Shown here: piece after piece, positions 35,315-44,030 of the stretch
Numbering within the stretch: position 1 is the stretch's first letter
Layout of the letters: each line of letters begins with the position of its first letter
From: Cellvibrio sp. KY-YJ-3
GTDB lineage: Bacteria; Pseudomonadota; Gammaproteobacteria; Pseudomonadales; Cellvibrionaceae
Assembly: GCF_008806955.1 (NCBI RefSeq)
Contig: NZ_CP031727.1
Location: 1,240,001 to 1,304,000, forward strand
Length of the DNA stretch: 64,000 nucleotides
Direction of reading: 5' to 3'
Program-made: the position numbers and the translations under genes
The notes under the pieces: generated by a model
Database searches by the model: none
Told to the model about the DNA's origin: nothing
Seen by the model: only the letters and a program-made list of their open reading frames with translations

Positions 35315-37363
35315 ATGAAATTATTTTTTGTCCTCGCGTTAGTAAATCTGGTGATATTGTTATCCGGCTGTGAGTCGCCCAGTGAAAAAATCCCCAACAA
35401 CGCTGAGTTTGTGCGTGTCGCATTTATGCCGGACATTCACTTTCACGATATTTATGGTGAGTTTACTGATGGCTCATTCAAGGGCTTGCCAACCCATACC
35501 GAACAGGGTGTACAACACGCCAGTATTCGTTCGATGCGCGCACAATTGCATTCCACTCGCTTGTTTAACGAAAATTATTTTGCACTACTCGCCGCGCTGG
35601 ATGACATAGTCAAGCGGGAAATAAAATATGTAGCCCTACCGGGCGATTTTAGTGATGACGGCCAACCACTGCACCTGCGCGGGTTAAAAACAATTCTGGA
35701 AAAATATCAGCGTGAACACGGCATTGAATTTTTTATGGCACCGGGTAATCACGACCCAACGCGCCCCGTCTCTCATCCGGCGGGAAAAATGGATTTTTTG
35801 GGGCAGGATGGAAAAGAACAACCTATTTTTAGCCTGCAACATCCTTTGTGTGCCGAAAAAAAATCTCAGCAAACTGATGCGGTTATTTGTTCGGATGAGG
35901 TTCAGGAGCTGGGTTATCAACCCATTATGAATTTATTCAGTGAGCAAGGTTTTTTTCCGCGTTCCCATTATGTTTATTATGAAACCCCTTACCGCAAACC
36001 TGTTGATCTCACCGCCGCCTCTAATAATTCCGTTTATGGCGCCGCGACTTATCACCATGCAGTTGCACAGGAGGCAGCGCAGTTTGATAAGCGCCAATAC
36101 GAAATTTGTCATCAGGGCGCCGGGGGGAAATACAAACAGCCGCATTACAGCGATTGTTATTGGGTGGCAGATACCAGCTATCTCGTTGAACCCACACCGG
36201 GGCTTTGGTTGTTGGCGATTGATGCCAATGTTTATCAGCCCAAGCTGGGTGGCAATGGTAACGCGCTGGATGCGGATAATTTTTTGGGCTCCAGTGATGC
36301 GGGCTACAACAAAGTTATCAGTCATAAGCCGCATTTATTGGAATGGATACGCGACCTTGTGCAACGTGCGCAAGCCCAAGGTAAAACCCTGATTGCATTC
36401 TCGCATTTTCCGATGAGTGAATTTTATGATGGTGCCGCTGAAGACATAGCGCACTTGATGGGCGATGGAAAATTCCAGTTGAACCGCAACCCCAGTGCGC
36501 ACACCAGCAAGCTACTGGCAGATACCGGCCTGAAAGTTCACGTCGCCGGTCATATGCACATTAACGATACCGGTGTTTATCGCAGCGAGAATGGCAAGGT
36601 GCTATTTAATATTCAGGCGCCGTCGCTTGCGGCCTACGTGCCAGCTTACAAAGTATTGACGATTAAAACGGCGCAACAGATTGAAGTCGAAACCGTGGTA
36701 TTAAATGACGTGCCGCGTTTTGATGAGCTTTTTGCGCACTACCGTACCGAATGGGATTATTTGCAGCGAATGAATGCGGCGGATATTTGGGATAAAAATA
36801 TTCTGCAGGCAAAAAATTACCGGCAGTTTACCCAGTGGCATTTGCGTGAGTTGGCGCGCTTGCGTTTTCTGCCGCAGGAATGGCCAGCGGACCTACGGGA
36901 CTTACTGCTTAACATCAATGGTGAGCAGCTGTTGGTTATGTCGCAATTAAATGCCGATGTTACTCTTGAACAAATTGTTGCAGTGATTGGCAATACCAAT
37001 CAGGACAGGTTGGTGGAGCAGAAATGGCAGCAGGCGAGCCAACAGGCTGCAAATATGGCGCATCGCCAGGGGTTAACAACGAAGAGTTTTGCCGCGTGGA
37101 ATGGGCTGGATATGGGTGTGGATTTTTATCGCCTGTGGAATGCGGATCAGCTTGCGCTAAAGGATATTGATGCCCAGCGTTTTGCGCACTACCGGTTGCT
37201 GGCACAAGCATTTTTATCGCCAGTAGAGGAAAGCTCATTGCGTGCCCGCTATCAAACGAGGCTCGCACAACTGCTGCACATCCTTGTGCAATTTGCTGGC
37301 GATGCGCCAAGCGATCATTTTTTACTGGAGTTGGATAGGGGCCAGATTCAGGCATTGCCTTGA
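35315..37363 (+). CDS. Metallophosphoesterase lipoprotein
   Basis: About 682 residues with lipoprotein signal MKLFFVLALVNLVILLSGCE. A calcineurin-type phosphoesterase domain has every metal-binding motif: MPD40-I-H42, LPGDFSDDG, APGNHDPTRP, FSHFPMSEF and GHMHINDTG. The C-terminal 200 residues are helical and unassigned. Start chosen at 35315 because it gives a canonical signal; the reading from GTG 35177 adds 46 residues without sense, although the ribosome site at 35315 is poor. An exported lipid-anchored phosphoesterase next to a TonB receptor suggests it trims phosphate esters outside the cytoplasm before uptake. Substrate unknown. Confidence 0.85.
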   Translation: MKLFFVLALVNLVILLSGCESPSEKIPNNAEFVRVAFMPDIHFHDIYGEFTDGSFKGLPTHTEQGVQHASIRSMRAQLHSTRLFNENYFALLAALDDIVKREIKYVALPGDFSDDGQPLHLRGLKTILEKYQREHGIEFFMAPGNHDPTRPVSHPAGKMDFLGQDGKEQPIFSLQHPLCAEKKSQQTDAVICSDEVQELGYQPIMNLFSEQGFFPRSHYVYYETPYRKPVDLTAASNNSVYGAATYHHAVAQEAAQFDKRQYEICHQGAGGKYKQPHYSDCYWVADTSYLVEPTPGLWLLAIDANVYQPKLGGNGNALDADNFLGSSDAGYNKVISHKPHLLEWIRDLVQRAQAQGKTLIAFSHFPMSEFYDGAAEDIAHLMGDGKFQLNRNPSAHTSKLLADTGLKVHVAGHMHINDTGVYRSENGKVLFNIQAPSLAAYVPAYKVLTIKTAQQIEVETVVLNDVPRFDELFAHYRTEWDYLQRMNAADIWDKNILQAKNYRQFTQWHLRELARLRFLPQEWPADLRDLLLNINGEQLLVMSQLNADVTLEQIVAVIGNTNQDRLVEQKWQQASQQAANMAHRQGLTTKSFAAWNGLDMGVDFYRLWNADQLALKDIDAQRFAHYRLLAQAFLSPVEESSLRARYQTRLAQLLHILVQFAGDAPSDHFLLELDRGQIQALP

Positions 37364-37381
37364 GTTTACCCATGAGACCAA

Positions 37382-38527
37382 TTAACTGACCTTCGCCTCT
37401 TTATGCAATTGCTGTTTGCGATACTCGGTAGGCGACATGCCAACCAGGCGATTGAAAAAACGGTGGAAGGCTGACTTGCTGTTAAAACCGGCGTGCAGCA
37501 ATACATCCATCACGGTCATTTCGGCGTGTTGGCTATCGCCCAATAAGCGTTTTGCCTCTTCCACGCGATAGCTGTTCATAAACTCAAAAAAGTTGGTGCC
37601 GTAGTGTTTGTTGATTACGGCGGAGACTTCTTTGACCGGCAGATTAATGCGTTTGGAAAACTCTTCAATGTTCAGGTTTTGTTTCAAAAACAACTTCTGG
37701 CTTTCCATACCTTGCTGCACTTTTTGAATCGCCGAGTCGGTGAGTTTTTCATCGACTTTTATGTCTTTGGCCAGCTCCGGTTTGGTGGTGAGTAGCTTGT
37801 GGGTATGCACCACACTGTTGATAAACAGCGCGTTAATTAAAATAAAGACTATGTAGTTTTCAGTGATGCCAATGACGTCGGAAATGCGCGGTGATTCAAT
37901 GGTATTGGCGACCACGTGCACCACAATCGAAAAACTCCAGGTAATTAAAAAGCCCAGGCTGAGTGTTTTGAGCCAGCTGGGTTCGGTGGACGAGAAGGTC
38001 GAGTATTGATCTTGCAGGCTAATCAAATACAAACGCACTTTGTTAAACGCCATTAGCCCGTAAAAGAATGGCATCACCTTGATGAAGTGCCACACCGCAT
38101 TGGCCAATTGCTGTTGATCGAGGGTTTTAAAACTCAAGTCCGAGCCGTTAATACCAAACACCAGGAGCCAGCCCAGCGCAATAACAATGGGAATAGCGTG
38201 TAGCAGATGGCGCCGGTTGAGGTTAAACGCATCCTGGGTGAGCGCCACAACATACAGCAGTAGCATCGGCCCTTTGAGCAATTGCGCCGTCACCAAAAAG
38301 TAGGGCAGCAGGGTTTCATCGAACAGGGTAAACAGGCGCACGTTCTCGTTCCACAGCACCAAAATACAGGCGGAACTAACAGCGATAGAGAGCAGGAATA
38401 CGCTCAGCAAACGATTGGCGAGTTGGTTTTTGACCGGAAGTATTGCCTGGAAAATAACAAGCAGGAAACATTCCGCGACGGTCATAAACAACACTACGTC
38501 GTGGATGTTAAAAATATAATTCTGCAT
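37382..38527 (-). CDS. Membrane-anchored AraC-family transcriptional regulator
   Basis: 381 residues. About six or seven hydrophobic segments fill residues 1-245 (VVLFMTVAECFLLVIFQAIL, LLPYFLVTAQLLKGPMLLLYV, YIVFILINALFINSVV). Then comes an AraC-type double helix-turn-helix (about 275-375) with FEFMNSYRVEEAKRLL, VMDVLLHAGFNSKSAFHRFFNRLVGMSPTEYR. Regulators of this build sit next to TonB-receptor and glycosidase genes in Cellvibrio-like genomes and probably sense a signal in or at the membrane. It is the only transcription factor in the 15-38 kb locus, so it is the first candidate for the shared motif. Convergent with the phosphoesterase gene. Confidence 0.88.
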   Translation of the reverse strand: MQNYIFNIHDVVLFMTVAECFLLVIFQAILPVKNQLANRLLSVFLLSIAVSSACILVLWNENVRLFTLFDETLLPYFLVTAQLLKGPMLLLYVVALTQDAFNLNRRHLLHAIPIVIALGWLLVFGINGSDLSFKTLDQQQLANAVWHFIKVMPFFYGLMAFNKVRLYLISLQDQYSTFSSTEPSWLKTLSLGFLITWSFSIVVHVVANTIESPRISDVIGITENYIVFILINALFINSVVHTHKLLTTKPELAKDIKVDEKLTDSAIQKVQQGMESQKLFLKQNLNIEEFSKRINLPVKEVSAVINKHYGTNFFEFMNSYRVEEAKRLLGDSQHAEMTVMDVLLHAGFNSKSAFHRFFNRLVGMSPTEYRKQQLHKEAKVS

Positions 38528-38719
38528 AGAGTCTTAGCCCGGGGTTGTGTTTGTTATAAGTTTTTTAAGGTTGATTGGGTTTATGTCCCATCGGGAGCTG
38601 AATTATAGTTGAACTTTGACGCCAGTGTTGCGGCCATTTCCCTTATTCGGCGCGGTTTAATTGTCGCATTTTGTTACAGTGGCAATTCTTGTTGCTTCCC
38701 TGTCAAGGTTCCGTTGTTT

Positions 38720-39697
38720 ATGCCAGCTGATTTGCCGCCGATGTTTAGCCTCACCGATGCTCATCTCTTGATGCAGCAGCTACCTGCGTTGCAATTTGAT
38801 CCCTCCGTCGATTGCCGCTGGGTGTTGGGTGATGCCGCGCAGCAGTACCTCAACTATTACCGGATTAATTTTGCCGCGCAGGACGAATCCATCCACCACG
38901 GTTTTGGCCGCATCAGCGCTGCCGGGTTTGATATCGCCACCCACTATTGGCTGCCGCCCACGCCGCGCGGCACGCTGGTGATTATTCACGGTTACTACGA
39001 TCACCTGGGGATTTTTGACCATGCCATCGCCTTCGGTTTGGCGCAGGGCTTGGCGGTGCTGGCGTTTGATTTGCCCGGCCACGGTTTGAGCAGTGGCGAG
39101 CGTGCGGCGATAGATTCTTTTGATCAATACGCCGACGTATTGCAGCAGGTCATGGCGCGCGCGCAAGCACTGTTACCGGCGCCTTTCTACGCGCTGGGGC
39201 AGAGCACTGGCGGTGCGGTGTTGCTGAATCACCTGTGGCGTTATCCGGCGCAGTTTGCACGTATCGCCCTTTGTGCGCCGCTGATTTTGCCGCGCGGTTG
39301 GGGCACCGGGCGAGTGTTTTATTGGCTGCTGCACCACTGGGTCAAACGCCTGCCGCGCGGCCGTTCGCGCAGTTCGCAAGATGCATCATTTATTAACTTC
39401 ATTGATGAGCGCGACTGCCTGCAATCAAAAACCTTGTCGGTGCGCTGGGTGGGGGCGATGAAAGCCTGGCATCGTCAGTTTTTACACTTTTCCCCGCGCG
39501 CGACACCGCTGCTGGTGGTTCAGGGCACCGCCGATAAAACTGTGGCCTGGCGCTACAATACGCGTTTACTCCAGCGCAAATTACCCCAGGCAAAACTGGT
39601 GTTTATCCCGGCGGCCGGGCACCAGCTGGTGAATGAAATCGCCGCGTATCGCGACGTGGTTTTTGATGAGATCCAGCGCCACTTTTTTAGCGATTAA
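38720..39697 (+). CDS. Alpha/beta hydrolase, lysophospholipase-like
   Basis: About 325 residues, no signal peptide. Serine hydrolase of the monoglyceride lipase/lysophospholipase group (Hydrolase_4): TLVIIHGYYDHLGIFD for the oxyanion loop, VLAFDLPGHGLSSGER, nucleophile elbow GQSTGGAVL, acid in VVQGTADKTV and His in PAAGHQLVNE. Start at ATG 38720 matches homologs better than the longer reading from 38609, which adds a Cys-rich leader. It is 107 bases before the DUF368 gene and may share its transcript; both relate to lipid metabolism. The exact ester substrate cannot be told. Confidence 0.85.
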   Translation: MPADLPPMFSLTDAHLLMQQLPALQFDPSVDCRWVLGDAAQQYLNYYRINFAAQDESIHHGFGRISAAGFDIATHYWLPPTPRGTLVIIHGYYDHLGIFDHAIAFGLAQGLAVLAFDLPGHGLSSGERAAIDSFDQYADVLQQVMARAQALLPAPFYALGQSTGGAVLLNHLWRYPAQFARIALCAPLILPRGWGTGRVFYWLLHHWVKRLPRGRSRSSQDASFINFIDERDCLQSKTLSVRWVGAMKAWHRQFLHFSPRATPLLVVQGTADKTVAWRYNTRLLQRKLPQAKLVFIPAAGHQLVNEIAAYRDVVFDEIQRHFFSD

Positions 39698-39803
39698 CCT
39701 GTTGCCCGCGCACGCTTTCAGGCACACTCGCGTCACTTTTTTACTGGATATTGAATCCTGAATCTTAACCCGGCTATCACTGGCCCCAGGCGAGACTTTA
39801 GTT

Positions 39804-40802
39804 ATGGCAACTCCCGATCAACAGGACATGACCTTGCACCAACCTCAGCGCAGCCTCAAGGACTACCTCTTTATTTTGCTCAAAGGCCTGTGCATGGGCG
39901 CTGCCGATGTAGTGCCCGGGGTATCGGGCGGCACTATTGCGTTTATTACCGGCATTTACGATGAGTGGCTCAGCTCCCTCAAGCGCTGTACCCCGGCGGT
40001 ATTGCTGCGCTTAAAGCGCGAGGGGCTGGTTAAAACCTGGCAGTACATTAATGGCAACTTTCTGGTGGCGCTGTTTGGTGGCATTTTGATTAGCCTGAAA
40101 ACCTTTGCGGCGGTGGTATTACTGGCGATGGATAGCTACCCGATTTTGGTGTGGGCATTTTTTTCTGGCTTGGTCGCCGCGTCTATTTATCACCTGGTGC
40201 GCGAGCAGCGCGGCTGGGGTATTACAGAGGCCTTTGGTCTGCTGTTCGGCATAGCCTTTATCCTCGCCATCTCGTTTATGGCGCCGGCGCAACTGCCCGG
40301 ACATGGCTGGATTCTATTCCTCGGCGGGTTTGTGGCGATTTGCGCCATGATCCTGCCCGGTATTTCTGGCAGTTTTATCCTGCTGTTGGTAGGGCTCTAT
40401 CCGGTGTTTTTGCAGGCGATACACAATCTGGAAATTGGCAAGCTGCTATGGTTTGGCGCCGGTTGTATCTGCGGTCTGGTTGTTTTTTCACGCTTCCTGC
40501 TCTGGCTGCTCAAGTCCTATCACAACCAAACCCTGTCGGTGCTGATCGGCTTCTTAGTCGGCTCGCTCTATGTCACCTGGCCGTGGAAAAACGCCCTGCT
40601 CACCACTACCGATAGTCACGGTCGCACCGTGGTATTGCAGCAGGAAAACCTCAGCCCCTTCAATTTCCTTGCCGTCACTGGCAGCGAACCTACCATCGGC
40701 CTAGCGATACTCTGGGCATTCCTTGGTGTTGCGCTGGTACTGGGTGTGGAATTGGTGGCGCTCTGGATCAAACGCCGCAGTGCGGTGGCGCTAGAGAGTT
40801 AA
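39804..40802 (+). CDS. DUF368 membrane protein, undecaprenyl-phosphate translocase type
   Basis: 332 residues with about eight to ten membrane segments. The family signature GAADVVPGVSGGTIAFITGIYDEWL is at residues about 35-60, and a second internal copy of the pattern, AMILPGISGSFILLLVGLY, lies near 190, indicating an inverted-repeat fold. DUF368 proteins (PopT) were recently assigned as carriers that return undecaprenyl phosphate across the inner membrane for cell-wall synthesis. Start ATG 39804 by homology; the ribosome site is weak. Confidence 0.9.
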   Translation: MATPDQQDMTLHQPQRSLKDYLFILLKGLCMGAADVVPGVSGGTIAFITGIYDEWLSSLKRCTPAVLLRLKREGLVKTWQYINGNFLVALFGGILISLKTFAAVVLLAMDSYPILVWAFFSGLVAASIYHLVREQRGWGITEAFGLLFGIAFILAISFMAPAQLPGHGWILFLGGFVAICAMILPGISGSFILLLVGLYPVFLQAIHNLEIGKLLWFGAGCICGLVVFSRFLLWLLKSYHNQTLSVLIGFLVGSLYVTWPWKNALLTTTDSHGRTVVLQQENLSPFNFLAVTGSEPTIGLAILWAFLGVALVLGVELVALWIKRRSAVALES

Positions 40803-40833
40803 ATCTCCCTAAGCCCTCCCTGCTAAACCCCAA

Positions 40834-40872
40834 ACAAAAACGCCGCGTCCATTGCTGGACGCGGCGTTTTTG
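40834..40872. terminator. Bidirectional terminator between the DUF368 gene and serA
   Basis: Stem CAAAAACGCCGCGTCCA with its exact complement and loop TTGC; T-runs on both sides suit both convergent genes. Confidence 0.92.
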
Positions 40873-40914
40873 TTGGAGCTGGTATTAATCGTTTAGAGCA
40901 ACATTCTGCAGCGA

Positions 40915-42144
40915 CTAGAACAAGACTCTGCAGCGGATAGTCCCTTCAATATTCTTCAACTGCTCCAGCGCGATTTCATCGTACGGGGAGTTGATGTCCA
41001 CTACCACGTAGCCCACCTTGTCATTGGTTTGCAGGTACTGTGAGGCGATGTTGATTTGGTTGTCGGAGAAGATTTTGTTGATCTTGGACAGGACACCGGG
41101 AACGTTAGCGTGTACGTGTAGCAAGCGGTGCGCATCCGGGTGACCGGGCAGGGCCACTTCGGGGAAGTTGACCGAGCTGGTGGTGGTGCCATTGTCGGAG
41201 TACTTGATCAGCTTCTCGGCCACTTCGATACCAATGTTGGCTTGCGCTTCCATGGTGGAGCCGCCGATGTGCGGGGTCAGGATCACATTGTCCAAGCCGC
41301 GCAGCGGGCTCACAAATTCGTCGTCGTTAGCTTTGGGTTCTTCGGGGAATACGTCGATAGCCGCACCCGACAGGTTGCCGGCTTTAATCGCGGCGGCCAG
41401 CGCATCTATGTCCACCACTGTGCCGCGTGAGGCGTTAATCAGGATTGCGCCTTTTTTCATCAGGCCAATTTCGCGTGCGCCAATCATCATTTGCGTCGAT
41501 TGGTTTTCCGGGACGTGCAGGCTGATGATGTCCGAGGTGGCCAGCAGTTCATCCAGGCTGCGCACCTGGGTGGCATTGCCCAGCGGCAATTTGGTAATCA
41601 CATCGACAAATTGCACTTTCATACCGAGCGATTCCGCCAGCACTGAGGTTTGGCTGCCGATAGAACCATAACCGATCAAGCCGAGGGTTTTGCCGCGAAT
41701 CTCAAAGGAGCCTACGGCAGATTTGTCCCAGCCACCGCGATGGCACACAGCGTTTTTCTGCGGCACATTGCGCAGCAGCAAAATCGCCTCGGCAATCACC
41801 AGTTCGGCTACCGAGCGGGTATTGGAATAGGGCGCGTTAAATACCGCTACACCGTGTTCCTGCGCCGCTTTTAAATCCACCTGATTGGTGCCTATGCAGA
41901 AGCAACCAGCGGCGATCAGCTTGGGTGCATTTTCAAATACACGGCGGGTCAACTGGGTGCGCGAGCGCAGGCCGACAAAGTGAGCGTCCTGAATTTTGGC
42001 GATCAGCTCGTCTTCGCCCAGCGCGGTTTTTAAATATTCAATATTGGTGTAACCCTGTTCATGCAGGGTATCCACCGCCGATTGGTGAACGCCTTCCAGC
42101 AGCAGAAATTTGATTTTGCTTTTGTCTAACGAGGTCTTGCTCAT
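40915..42144 (-). CDS. serA: D-3-phosphoglycerate dehydrogenase (SerA)
   Basis: First enzyme of serine synthesis, 409 residues as in E. coli. Substrate part with VGLRSRTQLTRRV and AAGCFCIGTNQVDL, NAD-binding LGLIGYGSIGSQTSVLAESLG, catalytic region ASRGTVVDIDALAAAI and TPHIGGSTMEAQANIG, then a C-terminal ACT domain (about 335-409; VHANVPGVLSKINKIFSD) that gives serine feedback. AGGAG lies 8 bases before the ATG. It stands alone here, although in Pseudomonas it clusters with rpiA and ilvA, which lie 6 kb away in this window. Confidence 0.96.
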   Translation of the reverse strand: MSKTSLDKSKIKFLLLEGVHQSAVDTLHEQGYTNIEYLKTALGEDELIAKIQDAHFVGLRSRTQLTRRVFENAPKLIAAGCFCIGTNQVDLKAAQEHGVAVFNAPYSNTRSVAELVIAEAILLLRNVPQKNAVCHRGGWDKSAVGSFEIRGKTLGLIGYGSIGSQTSVLAESLGMKVQFVDVITKLPLGNATQVRSLDELLATSDIISLHVPENQSTQMMIGAREIGLMKKGAILINASRGTVVDIDALAAAIKAGNLSGAAIDVFPEEPKANDDEFVSPLRGLDNVILTPHIGGSTMEAQANIGIEVAEKLIKYSDNGTTTSSVNFPEVALPGHPDAHRLLHVHANVPGVLSKINKIFSDNQINIASQYLQTNDKVGYVVVDINSPYDEIALEQLKNIEGTIRCRVLF

Positions 42145-42310
42145 GGGAACAACTCCTAAAGTCTTAAAGTGAGAAAAGCGTACAGCGCGTCTCTGCGAGT
42201 AAGGGCATCAAACAGGAGACGGAAAGGGCCGGTATTCAGGCGCCCGCAGGCTAAAAAAGGCGTATCGGCTGGCTGAAAAAGGCGCGCATCATACCACTGC
42301 AAGCGCCAAA

Positions 42311-42347
42311 ACCGAAGGTGGCACGGGTGCCGCCTTCGGTTTTTTTG
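42311..42347. terminator. Terminator after the DUF4197 gene
   Basis: Long stem ACCGAAGG-GGCAC / GTGCC-CCTTCGGT with one bulged pair. On the minus strand it ends in TTTT after the trmO/DUF4197 genes. The plus-strand T-run is longer but no plus-strand gene precedes it. Confidence 0.7.
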
Positions 42348-42381
42348 GTGGGTTGATCAGGGTGAAAAATAGCGGGAGGCT

Positions 42382-43107
42382 TTATTGTTTGGTTGCGCCA
42401 AATACTGAACCAATGATCTGGCTGCCGCGTCCTACCGGGTCTTTGCGGATCAGTTGTTCTTCCACCGCGACTTGTTTAAACAGGCCATCCAGCGCCATGT
42501 TCAGCACGTGTTGCTCCAAATCCAAGCTGGGTTTGTTGGCCAGCGGCAGCATATTGTAGGTGCCGAGCAGCTGTTGATATTGGTTGTAGAAACCGATTTG
42601 CTGCAGGTTTTGTTTGATGATCGGCATATAACGCTGGCGCAAACTGGCTTCGGTCTGGCCACGGAAGTAGTCGGTCGCGGCGGTGCTGTTGCCGCGTACT
42701 ATGCCCAAGGCATCGGTCACGCTCATATTGCGCACGGCATCCACAAACACTGCTTGGGCTTCCACGGCCGCTTTTTCCGCGCCCTGATTCATCAAGCCTT
42801 CTACGCGATCCAGTTGGCTGCCCAGTCCCATTTGGCGCAAAGTGCCAGCAATTGGCTGCAGGTTCGCGGGTAATTCAATGCGGTAGAGCGAGCTATTGGC
42901 GTAACCGCCGGGGGCGGAAAGGCTGGTGGCGGCGCGGTTACTGCCCAGTTCCAAGGCTTCTTTAATGCCGCGAATCAGCTGTGCCTGATTGTTATAACCA
43001 GCGGCACTGGCAACGGCAGCGCCGGTTTCTGCCATTTGTGGCAGGGTGGCATTACAGGCGACCAAGCTCAGTGGCATCAGTAACAGGCAAGTGCGGGCAA
43101 ATTTCAT
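42382..43107 (-). CDS. DUF4197 lipoprotein
   Basis: 241 residues. Signal peptide with lipobox LVACN, then a helical DUF4197 domain through the C-terminus, with GIKEALELGSNRAA at its start, ATDYFRGQTEASLRQRYMPII in the middle and ALDGLFKQVAVEEQLIRKDP near the end. The family is widespread in proteobacteria and Bacteroidetes and has no known function. A 17-base gap separates it from trmO, which is upstream on the same strand, so they probably form an operon. Confidence 0.88.
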   Translation of the reverse strand: MKFARTCLLLMPLSLVACNATLPQMAETGAAVASAAGYNNQAQLIRGIKEALELGSNRAATSLSAPGGYANSSLYRIELPANLQPIAGTLRQMGLGSQLDRVEGLMNQGAEKAAVEAQAVFVDAVRNMSVTDALGIVRGNSTAATDYFRGQTEASLRQRYMPIIKQNLQQIGFYNQYQQLLGTYNMLPLANKPSLDLEQHVLNMALDGLFKQVAVEEQLIRKDPVGRGSQIIGSVFGATKQ

Positions 43108-43124
43108 AATCTTTCCTCGGTGAG

Positions 43125-43847
43125 TTAAAAGGTGTCGCCCGGTGTCAGGGCGTGTAAAAGAATGCGATGGGGCTGGCGGTCAGTCTGATAGCGCCAACGT
43201 ACATTCAAATCCAGTAGTTTCATACCGTAAATCCGCTCGGGATCGGGCTGCTGGTATTGGGGGCGCGGGTCTTGCTGCAGCACCTGGGTGATTAATCCTG
43301 CGAGGTCAACTCCCATTTTTTGCTGGTAATCGCGACAAATTACCGCAAGATCGGTGGGTATTTCCACTTCAATGACCGCTGGCGGCTGGGGGGCAAAGTG
43401 GTTGTAGGCATCGGCCACCGCGTCCACATAGGGCACATAGGGTTTGATATCCAGAACCGGGGTGCCATCGAGCAAATCCACGCCGCTAATGCCCAGTAGT
43501 AATTTCCCATTGCGCTCGCGCAGCCCGGCAAAACGCACCACCGACAGACCGATCGGCGCCGGGCGCGTGGGTGAGCGGGTCGCAAAGACGCCCAGGCTTT
43601 TATTGCCACCCAGGCGCGGTGGTTTGACCTTGGGCTTCCACTCCTCGCGGCTATTTGCATGGAAGACAAACTGCACCCACAGATGGCTGGTGCCTTCCAG
43701 TCCCTCAAACGCTGCCGGATCGTTGTAGGGCGGCAGCAGTTCGATCTCGGCGGTGGCCAGTGGTGCCAAACCGGGCTGGCGCGGTATGCCAAATTTCTCC
43801 TTAAAACAGGAGTGGACAATACCTATGGCGGGGAAGGTGAAATCCAT
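43125..43847 (-). CDS. trmO: tRNA t6A37 N6-methyltransferase TrmO (TsaA/YaeB family)
   Basis: 240 residues. TrmO methylates the N6-threonylcarbamoyladenosine at position 37 of some tRNAs with SAM, sharpening decoding. The N-terminal TrmO domain is evident: AIGIVHSCFKEKFGIPRQPG, RLGGNKSLGVFATRSPTRPAPIGLSVV, GVDLLDGTPVLDIKPYVPY. The C-terminal extension ends in DLNVRWRYQTD and HRILLHALTPGD. It heads the two-gene trmO-DUF4197 unit. Confidence 0.94.
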   Translation of the reverse strand: MDFTFPAIGIVHSCFKEKFGIPRQPGLAPLATAEIELLPPYNDPAAFEGLEGTSHLWVQFVFHANSREEWKPKVKPPRLGGNKSLGVFATRSPTRPAPIGLSVVRFAGLRERNGKLLLGISGVDLLDGTPVLDIKPYVPYVDAVADAYNHFAPQPPAVIEVEIPTDLAVICRDYQQKMGVDLAGLITQVLQQDPRPQYQQPDPERIYGMKLLDLNVRWRYQTDRQPHRILLHALTPGDTF

Positions 43848-43963
43848 AAGGAGGCACAGGTGGGAAACAAGCCGCCAAGGCTAGGCAAAAGCATCGGGCA
43901 GCTCAACCTTTATTTACATCGCCAAGGGCTTCTTTTTGTGTTTTGACTGTTAGTATTTGCATT

Positions 43964-43977
43964 TGTAAACGGTTACA
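43964..43977. promoter_or_regulatory. LacI-family-type operator upstream of GH26
   Basis: TGTAAACGGTTACA, a palindrome with a CG centre and one mismatched pair, 53 bases before the mannanase start. This is the classical half-site layout of LacI/GalR regulators. No LacI gene is in the window. Confidence 0.6.
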
Positions 43978-44030
43978 TTATTAAAAACGATAAGATCCTG
44001 CCTTGTTTTGGCCAGTTCCGAGGAAATGTT

